Source: CBDFKY01 sp965248995 (lineage in GTDB: Bacteria > Pseudomonadota > Alphaproteobacteria > Rickettsiales > UBA998). Taken from it: 64,000 nt of DNA. The stretch lies in assembly GCA_965248995.1 (NCBI GenBank), contig CBDFKY010000015.1:60002-124001 (forward strand), written 5' to 3'. The notes beneath the pieces were generated by a model. That model was not told the DNA's origin and did no database searches. It saw only the letters and a program-made list of their open reading frames with translations. Below are positions 1-8,236 of the stretch, in pieces; the stretch's first letter is position 1, and every line of letters begins with the position of its first letter. A program made the position numbers and the translations under genes.

Positions 1-508
1 CCGCCCGGATGTCCGAAAGAGCCGATCTTACCTTGTCGCAGTATGGATCGTAAGGCAGGGTGTCGTGCAAAGCGGCGACGGGCGGGGCAGAGGACGCCGC
101 CGTTTCATCGGAAGGAACCGGCAACGCTTCGTCTCCTTCATACAGTATTTTCCGGGCCGCATGATCATACCGCAGGACGCATGCATACCGGCAGAAGCGC
201 ATGTCCGGTAATTCCAGGCTGCAGGGCAGGGTGGGCGGAAGTCCGCCGATGAACGGATGCGCGGCTTCATACCCGATCACTCCGTACCAATGGGGAAGAA
301 CGTAGAGGATCGGATCGTTCTCGATCTCCTGCACGATGTCGGGCGTATCCCCCTCCAGACGTTGCCGCTCTCCCCAGGCGAGAAACGAATACTGTCCGGA
401 ATATCCCGTTTTCATTCCGGAAAACAGCCACGCGTAGGAATGCCCGAACTCCGCAAGGGTGCGGGCCATGGCTTCCGGATCATGCCAGCTTATGTCCTCT
501 ACCAGCAC
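1..508 (-). CDS. pabB: Aminodeoxychorismate synthase component I, partial (5' part)
   Basis: The leftward frame from a GTG at 508 stays open to the window edge (169 codons visible). It reads as the N-terminal half of a PabB/TrpE-type chorismate-utilising enzyme: a W-x-DP opening at about residues 8-11, the YSFLAW strand near 45, the GVIGYEAAHPF motif near 82-92, and the PYDPYCDKVRSALSDIRA helix that precedes the catalytic chorismate-binding domain, which lies outside the window. PabB makes 4-amino-4-deoxychorismate for folate synthesis. The start is inferred: an upstream in-frame TGA overlaps the end of the preceding gene, and a GAGG lies 11 bases before the GTG. An in-frame ATG about 14 codons further in is the alternative. 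It follows the DUF2125 gene by 13 bases, with a pabC-like gene further upstream, which favours PabB over TrpE. Confidence 0.82.
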   Translation of the reverse strand, partial: MLVEDISWHDPEAMARTLAEFGHSYAWLFSGMKTGYSGQYSFLAWGERQRLEGDTPDIVQEIENDPILYVLPHWYGVIGYEAAHPFIGGLPPTLPCSLELPDMRFCRYACVLRYDHAARKILYEGDEALPVPSDETAASSAPPVAALHDTLPYDPYCDKVRSALSDIRA

Positions 509-521
509 GGAGAGGAAAACC

Positions 522-2132
522 TCAATGCGGCATCAGGGAAGGGAAATACGGGGCGAGCTTGGCCGCCGCTCCCATCATCGCCATGCCCGCGTCTTTCCCG
601 GAGATCGTCATGTTACCGCCCGCGTCCTTTTTCACCGTGATGGTCAGCGTATCCGGATTTTGATCCGTGTCGTATTCATGGAGCAGGGAAGCGACGGCAT
701 GGGCCGCGTCTTCCGGGAACGTGAAGCGCGGTGGCCTCCCTTCGAGCGACCCCAGCACCGAGGTCAGGTCGTTGGTGTAATGGCTGAGGCGCGTCACCAG
801 CGTATCGCAGAAACTGCAGGTAAGGGCGCCTTCCATGGTCCCCTGACGGAGCGCGCCGCTACCCTTGACGTTCAACCCGAACAGAGCGGAACTGAAGCCT
901 AAGGAATCCACCGTCACCTGCGTGGCGGCGGTCGTCACTTTCACGTCCGCATCCGTTTTGATCTCCTTAAGCGGGGCCATCGGTGGCAGCAGTCCGTGCA
1001 CCGCGCCGGCGTCGAGCGCCCGCAGCTTCGCGCGTAAGTCATCGGCGACCACCAGCTCGTCGTCCTTGACGATCGCCAGCAGGGCATCCACGCTCTCGGC
1101 CACGTTTTTGTCGGACGCGTCGGTAAAGGTGACCGTGCCGTGATGGTGGACGACCATATCCTTCGCCGCCGAAAGTTCGACGCTGAACGGCCAGGAGAGG
1201 GAATAGAAATCATTACGTAAGGTCAGCTCTTTCACGTTCAGGCGGAGCGGCGGCGCGGGCTGGTCCAGCGACCCTTCATACTCGCCGCTAAAACGCAGCG
1301 ACTGCTTGCCCGCCTTCGCCGCGTCGAACCAGGGGATGGGATGTTTCTGCACCAGATGCTGCAGGGACTTTACGGACGCCTCGTCCTGTACGCCGAGCAG
1401 CGGTTCCAGTTTGAGAAACGCGCTGCTGTTGTTGGAAGTAAGCAGCATGTCGGCCACGGAAAGGGCGACATTGACTCTATACTGGCCCGAGGAAGCGGCG
1501 GGAACGGAATCCACCGCCAGATGCTGCGACGCGATGGACGCGACCGGTGTGTTGAGCAGTTCGTCCTGCACCGTGATGCCGCTGGCGCTGCATTCCAGAT
1601 GGGAAAGGGCACGCAGGTAATCCCGCGGCGAACGGGCGGCGGCGATGGATGCCCTGCCGGTGATGAACGCGAACGGGCTGTCGGACAACTTCACTTTGCA
1701 CAGGCTCGGCCCGGTCGCGCCGCTGGCATAGGCGAACGCGGCGCCGTCCTGTTTGCCGCTCAGATGAAAGACCCCGGTGGTTTCCACCGCACCGGTCGCC
1801 AGAATGACGCCGTGCCGTACGCTCAGATTACCGTCCAGCCTTGCGGAACTGACGGCGAGGGGAGCCGATCCCGCAGGCGTCTCTCCCCCGGCGGGCGGTT
1901 CCTTGCTGACGATCGTCACGGCCGGGTTGACGTAGGTCACTTCCGCGTCCCACGGATACCCGCCCGCCTGCCTGCGAAGGTACGTAAACGTGATGGTCTC
2001 GTTGCCGCCGCCTTGTCTTGCAACCCCCTCGATAGCGTTGCCGAGGGCGGCCACCTGCCGTTTCCATAGCAGGTAATGCCCGCCGACGATAGCCAGCGCC
2101 AGAACGCCTACGATAATCCCTGTTTTTTTCAT
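522..2132 (-). CDS. DUF2125-like exported/membrane-anchored protein
   Basis: 536 residues beginning MKKTGIIVGVLALAIVGGHY, a single N-terminal hydrophobic anchor or uncleaved signal of about 20 residues, followed by a long periplasmic region. The RRQAGGYPWDAEVTY segment near residues 53-67 and the overall beta-rich, repeat-like layout resemble alphaproteobacterial DUF2125 proteins, whose function is not established. The family call is from memory of its pattern, not a search. The gene sits between a pabC-like gene (gap 72 bases) and pabB (gap 13 bases), all leftward, so it is probably co-transcribed with folate genes; that says nothing certain about its role. Confidence 0.6.
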   Translation of the reverse strand: MKKTGIIVGVLALAIVGGHYLLWKRQVAALGNAIEGVARQGGGNETITFTYLRRQAGGYPWDAEVTYVNPAVTIVSKEPPAGGETPAGSAPLAVSSARLDGNLSVRHGVILATGAVETTGVFHLSGKQDGAAFAYASGATGPSLCKVKLSDSPFAFITGRASIAAARSPRDYLRALSHLECSASGITVQDELLNTPVASIASQHLAVDSVPAASSGQYRVNVALSVADMLLTSNNSSAFLKLEPLLGVQDEASVKSLQHLVQKHPIPWFDAAKAGKQSLRFSGEYEGSLDQPAPPLRLNVKELTLRNDFYSLSWPFSVELSAAKDMVVHHHGTVTFTDASDKNVAESVDALLAIVKDDELVVADDLRAKLRALDAGAVHGLLPPMAPLKEIKTDADVKVTTAATQVTVDSLGFSSALFGLNVKGSGALRQGTMEGALTCSFCDTLVTRLSHYTNDLTSVLGSLEGRPPRFTFPEDAAHAVASLLHEYDTDQNPDTLTITVKKDAGGNMTISGKDAGMAMMGAAAKLAPYFPSLMPH

Positions 2133-2204
2133 GCGGAATCTTTAAAATGTAAGAGGATAAGAACGGTCAAGCTAAGGGGGATTACGCGTGAGATCAATGA
2201 CTTT

Positions 2205-3080
2205 TTAACGAAAGCGGGCGGATTGACTTCGCAGATCTTCCATGAGCAACGCGTTGCAGCGGTTGGCGAAGGCGATGCTGTGAGGGAAAATATACTGGTC
2301 CGTTTCCGTGGTGAGCGTGGCGACAGGTACGGCGCCGCGCACGCTGTTGGTCATGAATACGGCTTCGGGGCGCTCTTCCCGCCATGCGGCCAGAGGAACC
2401 GCCACTTCCCGGATGTCGCTTCCCCACAATTCCATCACGCGGGCCCGCGTGATGCCGCTCAAGGCGCCCGTGGAAAGGGCTGGGGTATGGAGAATCCCTC
2501 CGCACTGCCAGAACAGGTTGCCGCTGGCCGCCTCGGCGATGTCTCCCGCCGCCGACAGAAGCAGGGCCTCGTCATACCCCGCCGCCGCGCTTTCCATACG
2601 CGCCAGCGTGGCGTTCATCCCCTGCATGATCTTGGCGTCCGTCGGCAGGCAGGCGGGGGGAAAGCGCCGCCACGTGCTGAGGTTCATGCGGATGCCCGGC
2701 TCATCCATGCGCGCGAACCGCGATGTGATAGGGATCACTTCCAGCAGTATGGTGGGAGCGTTTCCTCCAACCGGCAGGTATCCTTGCGAACCGCATCCTC
2801 GTGTCACCAGCACGCGGGCCACGCCTTCGGCCGCCTCGTTTTTCATGATCAACCGGCGAAGATGGCTATTCAGGTGCGCGAGGTCCGCTTCGATACGTAA
2901 TACGTGCAGGCCGTGAGCCAGCCGCTTTAGGTGCGCCTGCCATAAATACGGCGCGCCGCCCAGGATCGGCAGCGTTTCAAACACGCCGTCGCCGAAGCGG
3001 AACCCCCGGTCCTGCGGGGAGATGCTTACCTGTTCCTCCGGTAGAACAGTTCCGTTGAAACTTACATACAGCGAGGTCAT
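2205..3080 (-). CDS. pabC: Class IV PLP aminotransferase, probable aminodeoxychorismate lyase
   Basis: 291 residues with the fold-type IV PLP pattern: DRGFRFGDGVFET near the N-terminus, an arginine-rich helix (HLKRL), a TDAKIMQGMNATLARME segment holding the likely catalytic lysine near residue 150, the EAASGNLF cofactor loop, and the SGITRARVMEL phosphate-binding helix. The family includes PabC, D-amino-acid transaminase and branched-chain transaminase. PabC (release of p-aminobenzoate and pyruvate from aminodeoxychorismate) is preferred because pabB lies two genes downstream in the same direction. Substrate cannot be read from the motifs alone. Confidence 0.72.
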   Translation of the reverse strand: MTSLYVSFNGTVLPEEQVSISPQDRGFRFGDGVFETLPILGGAPYLWQAHLKRLAHGLHVLRIEADLAHLNSHLRRLIMKNEAAEGVARVLVTRGCGSQGYLPVGGNAPTILLEVIPITSRFARMDEPGIRMNLSTWRRFPPACLPTDAKIMQGMNATLARMESAAAGYDEALLLSAAGDIAEAASGNLFWQCGGILHTPALSTGALSGITRARVMELWGSDIREVAVPLAAWREERPEAVFMTNSVRGAVPVATLTTETDQYIFPHSIAFANRCNALLMEDLRSQSARFR

Positions 3081-3182
3081 GGTTACCGGTTGACATAGGT
3101 GGAACGTCTGAATTGTAACAGCCGCCGTTACAAAGTTAAACGCTCTATCTTATAAGATTATTAGGGTGCTCAACTTTATAAT

Positions 3183-3219
3183 TGCACATAGTCTGGAGCA
3201 CTTATAATGTCGAGTGCTC
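3183..3219 (+). promoter_or_regulatory. Candidate promoter with overlapping inverted repeat
   Basis: A perfect TATAAT hexamer lies at 3203-3208, with TTGCAC at 3183-3188 only 15 bases upstream, shorter than ideal. The -10 is embedded in an inverted repeat: GAGCACT at 3196-3202 and AGTGCTC at 3213-3219, 10 bases apart. This geometry would suit a dimeric repressor or a leader hairpin. It points toward the small gene at 3267. Confidence 0.35.
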
Positions 3220-3266
3220 TTGAATAGGAAAAGATCACAGGATAAGCCATACAGGAGACGGGCCGC

Positions 3267-3458
3267 ATGAAAACCATCAAAACCATGTTACTTACCGTCG
3301 TTTTGGTCACGTTCGCCCTGGTGTGGATGTCGATCGGGCCTTCCATGCAGGGCATGTCGCTTTCCGTGCAGCTTTCCAACGTCGCCAACACCACCATCGA
3401 ATATCTCCACCAGCTCGCCACGCCGTTCATGGATTTCTATTACCGCCATATGGTGTAG
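3267..3458 (+). CDS. Small single-pass membrane or secreted protein, unknown
   Basis: 63 residues, starting MKTIKTMLLTVVLVTFALVW: a positively charged N-terminus and a hydrophobic stretch to about residue 21, then a short soluble tail ending in FMDFYYRHMV. No family recognised. The start has a good AGGAGA site about 8 bases upstream and a TATAAT-containing promoter further upstream, so expression is credible despite the small size. It is flanked by pabC (divergent) and the DUF1476 gene (convergent). Confidence 0.6.
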   Translation: MKTIKTMLLTVVLVTFALVWMSIGPSMQGMSLSVQLSNVANTTIEYLHQLATPFMDFYYRHMV

Positions 3459-3484
3459 CGTCGGCATAGCCGCTCGCGACGGTA

Positions 3485-3808
3485 TTACGCGCTCTGCTTG
3501 ATCTGCTTTCTGGCTTCACGGTAGCACTGGTCCAGCTGCGCGCGCACGTCCGCTTCCGTTACGGAAGCCCCGGCCGCTTTCAGATCCTGGATGAGTTTGC
3601 GCAACACGTCATGATCCCCCGGTTCTTCGAGATCCGCCTTCAATACTTCTTTGACGTAGTCTTCCATCGCGCCGCCCGCCTTGCCCATCAGTCCCGCCGC
3701 CCACTCGCCGATCAGGCGGTTGCGGAGCGCTTCCGTCTTGGAACGTGACTTTTCCAGGTCCGCAAACTTGTTCCCGCCTGATTTTTCCTGCCCGGTAATA
3801 ATGCCCAT
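3485..3808 (-). CDS. DUF1476 / zeta-type F1-ATPase inhibitor
   Basis: 107 residues. It follows the DUF1476 pattern of alphaproteobacteria: FADLEKSRSKTEALRNRLIGEWAA, then DYVKEVLKADLEEPGDHDVLRKL, then a C-terminal helix with RAQLDQCYREARKQI. In Paracoccus this family is the zeta subunit, which binds F1-ATPase through its N-terminus and blocks ATP hydrolysis. The start at 3808 has AGGA seven bases upstream. The reading frame is open further upstream, but that part is antisense to lptG and is not included. It is divergent from lptG, so the 147 bases between them hold both promoters. Confidence 0.82.
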   Translation of the reverse strand: MGIITGQEKSGGNKFADLEKSRSKTEALRNRLIGEWAAGLMGKAGGAMEDYVKEVLKADLEEPGDHDVLRKLIQDLKAAGASVTEADVRAQLDQCYREARKQIKQSA

Positions 3809-3955
3809 GCCGTAATCCTGTTCAAGTAATGTGATGATGACAAGAATGATTGTGTAATAAAAACTATGCATAAAGCAAGTATTAAAATTTTTAGGCGTTT
3901 TGCCTATGGAAAATTTTTCTGACAATTTTCTGCGTGATAGGCGTATAAGCGGTGC

Positions 3956-5071
3956 ATGACGTTCATCCTGTTCCGCTATCTCAGCCGCCGGTTTTTCATC
4001 AATATGGCGATCGCGTTCGGAGTGGTGGTGAGCATCGCCGGACTGATCGACCTGGTGGAACTCATCCGCCGTTCCTCCGCCAAGGAAAACATGCATTTTC
4101 TGCTGGTGCTGCATATGATCGCCCTGCATCTGCCGTTCCTGTCCGAAAAGCTGATGCCTTACGGCATCATGATCGGCACCATGATGACGCTGATGAAAAT
4201 GACTCGCTCGTCCGAGCTGGTGGTGGTGCGCGCTTCCGGCATTTCCGCCTGGCGCTTCCTGTTTCCCGGCGTCGTGCTGGCCTTCGTGCTGGGCGTGATC
4301 AGCGTGACACTGCTCAATCCCATTTCCGCCGCCACGCTCGACCAGTATAACCGGCTGGAGGAGCGCTATATCAACGAATCGGGCCAGCTGTTGTCCGTCA
4401 CCACTTCCGGACTGTGGCTGCGGCAGGTCGATGCGGGCAATGCCACCGTCGAAGGCGTCACGGTCGGCAGCTATATCCTGGAAGCCGCCCATCTTTCCCA
4501 GACGACGATGCATTTAAGCGACGTGATCATCTTCCTGCAGGACAAGGACCAGCATTTCATCGGCCGCATCGACGCGCAGAAGGCGATCCTGCGGCAGGGG
4601 TTCTGGGTGCTTGAACATGCCATGACCTCCTTTCCCGGCCGCGCTTCGACCCACCAGCCGGAAATGACCCTGCCCACGGAACTGAATATCCGCCAGATCC
4701 AGGACAGTTTCGCCGATCCCAATACCTTGTCGTTCTGGCAGCTGGGCAGTTTTATCGAAACGCTGGAAAAAGCCGGCTTCTCGGCGCTGCGGCATAAGCT
4801 GCACTGGTACGGGGTGCTGATGACCCCGCTGGTGTTCTGCGCGATGGTGATGGTGGCGGCGGTGTTCTCGCTCCGCCTGCCCCGGCGGGGAAAAATGGCA
4901 TTGATGGTGTCGGGCGCCATCGTCGCCGGTTTCGTACTGAATTTCCTGACCGGCCTGTTCAACGCCTTCGGTTACGCCGGAAGCCTCCCCATCCAGATCG
5001 CGGTCGCGGCGCCCCACCTGCTGGCGGTGATGATTTCCATCGTGCTGCTGCTGCATTATGAGGATGGGTGA
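3956..5071 (+). CDS. lptG: LPS export permease LptG/YjgQ family
   Basis: 371 residues with the YjgP/YjgQ layout: three N-terminal membrane segments (to about residue 115), a periplasmic beta-jellyroll domain (about 120-265), and three C-terminal membrane segments. The DLVELIRRSS motif after the first membrane helix and the MPYGIMIGTMMTLMKMTRSSELVVVRASGIS segment match LptG rather than LptF. LptFG, with the LptB ATPase, extracts lipopolysaccharide from the inner membrane toward LptC. No lptF partner is in the window. No convincing Shine-Dalgarno is visible before the ATG. Confidence 0.8.
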   Translation: MTFILFRYLSRRFFINMAIAFGVVVSIAGLIDLVELIRRSSAKENMHFLLVLHMIALHLPFLSEKLMPYGIMIGTMMTLMKMTRSSELVVVRASGISAWRFLFPGVVLAFVLGVISVTLLNPISAATLDQYNRLEERYINESGQLLSVTTSGLWLRQVDAGNATVEGVTVGSYILEAAHLSQTTMHLSDVIIFLQDKDQHFIGRIDAQKAILRQGFWVLEHAMTSFPGRASTHQPEMTLPTELNIRQIQDSFADPNTLSFWQLGSFIETLEKAGFSALRHKLHWYGVLMTPLVFCAMVMVAAVFSLRLPRRGKMALMVSGAIVAGFVLNFLTGLFNAFGYAGSLPIQIAVAAPHLLAVMISIVLLLHYEDG

Positions 5072-5121
5072 TCATGCGAAAAAAAACATATCGAACCGTT
5101 ATGCCTATACCCTGAGCAATT

Positions 5122-5337
5122 TCAAAAGCGGTTATGCATATTTTTCAACATTTGATCAAAACGTGCGATAGCCGATGCGGTGACGCTTAAAAAGGGCGCG
5201 ATCTTTTTGTAATCCAGTGAAACCGGAGGAAATTTGTGATAATGATATTGTACGGCTTTAGTGAAATTCAATTCGCTTAGCGGTATGCTCATATTGCTGC
5301 TCTTGCCCATTGGTGTTTTTTCCATATAGTCCTTCAT
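5122..5337 (-). pseudogene. Truncated Fic-family gene (N-terminal fragment)
   Basis: 71 residues. The central part (VQYHYHKFPPVSLDYKKI, then a helix ending ARFDQML) matches the N-terminal Fic_N region that precedes the FIC catalytic domain in Fic/DOC AMP-transferases. The frame stops right after it, and no HPFxxGNGR motif exists before the lptG end. The rest of the gene has therefore been lost, not merely interrupted. The transposon boundary lies 64 bases upstream of its start codon. It may still be translated as a small protein but cannot be a Fic enzyme. Confidence 0.6.
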
Positions 5338-5401
5338 ACAGGAAGAAACGGCAATATATCAGATCAGCGATGGAGTAGTCTGTCAAATTTTATAATTTTT
5401 G

Positions 5402-5423
5402 GGTAGTGTCTCAGTTTGAAATT
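5402..5423. repeat. Left terminal inverted repeat of the IS1-like transposon
   Basis: 22 bases, perfectly complementary to 8553-8574. It begins GGTAGTGTC immediately after the AATTTTTG target duplicate. The membrane-protein stop codon lies one base inside the repeat boundary. Confidence 0.9.
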
Positions 5424-5424
5424 T

Positions 5425-5826
5425 TCATTCGCCCTTGTTTTTGAAATAATAACCTATAACAAAACCTACTCCACTGCCAAGGGTACTGGTAATTAATGAT
5501 ACTGTGTTTGAAACATCTAGCAGCTTAATTGATTCTGCCGTTGTTAAGTGCTGATTCAAAAATATTGCAAGAGAATTATAACCCGCAGCATAAAGGAAAC
5601 TGAAAATGATTAATCCGAAATACCACCACAAAACTAACTTGGTGATAGAGAGCCTAGCCTCGTTATCATGTTTCTCTTTATTCCAATTGGCAAGGTCGGT
5701 TTTTCGTGATGCGGTATCTGCGCTTAGTTTGTCTAGTTCCTTAAGTTGCTCTAAAGCCTTGGAAAATCTTACGCTTCCTTTGTTGGAGCTTTGTGATGAG
5801 ACTTTAAGATTAAGATCATCTGCCAT
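5425..5826 (-). CDS. Transposon passenger: two-helix membrane protein
   Basis: 133 residues. An N-terminal charged helical region (about 1-60, rich in K, E and Q, likely coiled coil) is followed by two predicted membrane segments: LVLWWYFGLIIFSFLYAAGY and SLITSTLGSGVGFVIGYYF near the C-terminus, ending KNKGE. No family recognised. Its ATG overlaps the stop of the upstream gene (TAATG), so the two are translationally coupled and probably work together. AT-rich like the rest of the transposon. Confidence 0.65.
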   Translation of the reverse strand: MADDLNLKVSSQSSNKGSVRFSKALEQLKELDKLSADTASRKTDLANWNKEKHDNEARLSITKLVLWWYFGLIIFSFLYAAGYNSLAIFLNQHLTTAESIKLLDVSNTVSLITSTLGSGVGFVIGYYFKNKGE

Positions 5827-6092
5827 TACTTTTTCATCACTTCATTGATAAGTTTATCATAGGTGACAAAAAGTTCTTTTGTTTGAGTAATTAAGCTTTC
5901 GATTGACTCAGATATTTTATTCTTAGAATCCTGCAGATTTACGATTAATTGCGGATTTTCGCATTTATCGCCAATATCCGTTATAATTTCCGACAATCTT
6001 TCTGATTGGGTAAGTAAATTTTTTATTGTTTCAACATTCGCTTGAATGATGTTTCCAAGGCTTTGAAACTGGTCTTGGAAGTTCTTTTTCAT
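5826..6092 (-). CDS. Transposon passenger: small coiled-coil protein
   Basis: 88 residues, almost entirely helical with heptad-like spacing (SLGNIIQANVETIKNLL, then SERLSEIITDIGD). No recognised domain. The start at 6092 is chosen for the strong AGGAG site 8 bases upstream. The longer open frame to 6374 runs antisense through the transposase and is rejected. Coupled by TAATG overlap to the membrane protein gene. It lies 106 bases downstream of the transposase stop. Confidence 0.65.
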   Translation of the reverse strand: MKKNFQDQFQSLGNIIQANVETIKNLLTQSERLSEIITDIGDKCENPQLIVNLQDSKNKISESIESLITQTKELFVTYDKLINEVMKK

Positions 6093-6198
6093 GTCTTTTG
6101 CTCCTAAGAAGTTCGCTGTTCTAGCATCCTGATTATAAGCGTTCAACATAATAGTACCATGTTCTCTGTGTTTTGGCAGGCTATAATTTACTGAAAAA

Positions 6199-7098
6199 TT
6201 ATTTTTTATAGCTGCCGCGTTTCTTTGGCACGTCCGCCTGAACGAGTCCTGCAATTTCTTCAAGCGTCCAAACGTGATTCGCAATACCTGCTTCCATAGC
6301 AGGGGTAACGCGCAACGTCTTATGAATGCGCCCGAAATTGTAATACATAAAATGCAGCGCCACCGCGTGAGCATGATTCTCTATCTTTTTTGAAAAGCCA
6401 TTTGTCAGGCGTGTGAAACGGCGCATACCCATACGCATGGTAAGGTTTTGCCGTTCTACATAGCTGGTGCTAACATGGTTTTCGTCTGGCTTTCCCTCAA
6501 TCGTTCTTTTTGCATATCCCGTGCAATCCGCAGGGCTATATCTTCCTTTCATGGATTCGGCAGCATTGCCGTACATCTTCACCAGCATAGCATAATCAAT
6601 ATCTGCACCGAATGAATCTTCTACTGCTTGAACGTAAGCCTTCAATCCATCACTGGTCAGTTGAACGCGGTTGCTAAGGCGACCAGAAAGATCGCTGATA
6701 AATTCATTGGCAGAATCTGCATCACGCTCACCTACCAACCATGAAGTAATCAGTTTAGTATCCGCGCAAATTGCCGTCCATGTCCATATATCACCCGCAC
6801 CTTCTGGTGCTGCTTTTGCGGTTTCCACATTCTTCTGTTTAGCATAGCAGAACGCCCATATTTCATCTACCTGTACGCGCTTGCAGGGCAGGTTTACCAG
6901 CGTCTTTGCCTGATATTCTGCACAGGCAGTCCCTACATCCACCAGCAACTTAGTTACGGTGTTGATAGATACATCAGCCATACGGCTGGTGGAACGAAGG
7001 CTATTTCCTTCCACCAGCATATGCAGGATTTGAGCGCGTTTTTTGAGGTCTAGCTTGTTCATAAGCTGAACATTATCCTTATTTGCTTGTTCAGTCAA
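6199..7098 (-). CDS. IS1-like DDE transposase
   Basis: 299 residues. An N-terminal helix-turn-helix (NSLRSTSRMADVSINTVTKL, about 34-53) is followed by a catalytic core with an acidic triad: VDEIWAF near 78, SDGLKAYVQAVE near 150, and YVERQNLTMRM near 213. The LHFMYYNFGRIHKTLRVTP tail also matches single-frame IS1-type transposases common in alphaproteobacteria, which lack the classic IS1 frameshift. An IS1595 assignment was considered because that family also makes 8-bp duplications and carries cargo, but the motifs fit IS1 better. An internal ATG at 7062 (MNKLDLKKRAQ) is an alternative start. The gene appears intact. Confidence 0.85.
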   Translation of the reverse strand: MTEQANKDNVQLMNKLDLKKRAQILHMLVEGNSLRSTSRMADVSINTVTKLLVDVGTACAEYQAKTLVNLPCKRVQVDEIWAFCYAKQKNVETAKAAPEGAGDIWTWTAICADTKLITSWLVGERDADSANEFISDLSGRLSNRVQLTSDGLKAYVQAVEDSFGADIDYAMLVKMYGNAAESMKGRYSPADCTGYAKRTIEGKPDENHVSTSYVERQNLTMRMGMRRFTRLTNGFSKKIENHAHAVALHFMYYNFGRIHKTLRVTPAMEAGIANHVWTLEEIAGLVQADVPKKRGSYKK

Positions 7099-7112
7099 GC
7101 ATTATGTTCAGT

Positions 7113-8153
7113 CTAAATTATCGAAACTAGGTATTCCAGTTCATTCTTATATTTGATTTGCGATTGATTCACCTGTAAGCGATTACCATTAACAGTATGA
7201 AATTGATTTACTTTTAGCTGAGGAATTGGAATACTTAACGCACCAGAAATCCTCCCAGCCGACATAAAGTCATCCGTAATTGCGAATGCATCAGCAGGAT
7301 CTTCATAATCAAACAAGTGATTAAATTTGCTTGCGACTTTATATGCTTTTTCTACATACATTTGTGATGCCAAATCTTTTACGCCTTTTTTGGGGCTTCG
7401 GGCACCCACCATTGTCATAACGATGGCGCAAACTTTTGGTATTGATATTCCTTCAGCACGTTTTGCCCATATATTATAATCACTTTGGGGATTGCCGAGC
7501 ATGTCTAATGTAAGCTCCAATGAATCTATGGAATGCTCATCTACGCGGACAGGAATAATAATTGCATCAGAAGCGCACCACGCCAAGTGAGTTGCACCAG
7601 CATAAAATGGACTACAATCCATTAATATTTTTTCGCATTTTTTTCCCTTGCGTTCATTTTCCAAAACATCCTTTAGGCTTAGAAGAATATTTCTTACTGC
7701 CTTGGTATTATTAGCAGCCATTGCTTGCTGAAGCTGTTGATACAATGACGAAGGAAATGCAAATAACCCTGAATCCCCAGGAATAAAATAACTCGCCTTA
7801 CCATTTTTAAAGTAGTCATTTAAATTGCTCATTTTATATGACATGTCATCAGGAACATCACCAAATGCCGTTCCAAGAACTTTTGGGCGAAGCGCATCGC
7901 CAATATTTACAGTTGTGGGTTGATCCCTAAGTATGGCTTCTGTAAGGTTTTTTTGGGGGCATAAGTCTGCAACCAGAGTGCTATTATGTCGTGAAAACAT
8001 GTAAGCTAAATTAAATGATAGGGTGGATTTTCCAATACCCCCGCGTAAATTAGATACGCAATAAGAATTGTACTTAAAATTCACATGGTTAATTCCCCCT
8101 TCTTCTAAGGAACGGTCGTGATTTTCGATAATACGCTTTAATCCTGTTGCCAT
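7113..8153 (-). CDS. Transposon passenger: ParA/Soj-like ATPase
   Basis: 346 residues from the chosen ATG. The P-loop is RGGIGKST near residue 40, a deviant Walker A of the ParA/MinD type with arginine in place of the usual signature lysine. VADLCPQKNLTEAIL fits the Walker A' region, and ILMDCSPFYAGATHLAW fits Walker B and switch II. The start has GAAAGG six bases upstream; the frame extends 13 codons further without a better site. It lies 14 bases upstream of the transposase gene, so the two are likely one transcript. ParA ATPases usually segregate plasmids. Here, with no parB or parS seen, a role in target choice, immunity or cargo function is only inference. Confidence 0.75.
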   Translation of the reverse strand: MATGLKRIIENHDRSLEEGGINHVNFKYNSYCVSNLRGGIGKSTLSFNLAYMFSRHNSTLVADLCPQKNLTEAILRDQPTTVNIGDALRPKVLGTAFGDVPDDMSYKMSNLNDYFKNGKASYFIPGDSGLFAFPSSLYQQLQQAMAANNTKAVRNILLSLKDVLENERKGKKCEKILMDCSPFYAGATHLAWCASDAIIIPVRVDEHSIDSLELTLDMLGNPQSDYNIWAKRAEGISIPKVCAIVMTMVGARSPKKGVKDLASQMYVEKAYKVASKFNHLFDYEDPADAFAITDDFMSAGRISGALSIPIPQLKVNQFHTVNGNRLQVNQSQIKYKNELEYLVSII

Positions 8154-8236
8154 ATCAAACCTTTCTGTGTTGTTGTTGATGCAGGACAACAATATGTCAG
8201 CAGGACGTGCAGGTCAATAGGAAAAGTGCAGGACGT

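Noticed and set aside
3485..4513. 342-residue leftward frame containing the DUF1476 protein
   Set aside because: The upstream two thirds are antisense to lptG; the DUF1476 ATG at 3808 has its own ribosome site.
5826..6374. 182-residue version of the coiled-coil passenger
   Set aside because: Its N-terminal part is antisense to the transposase gene; the start at 6092 has a strong AGGAG site.
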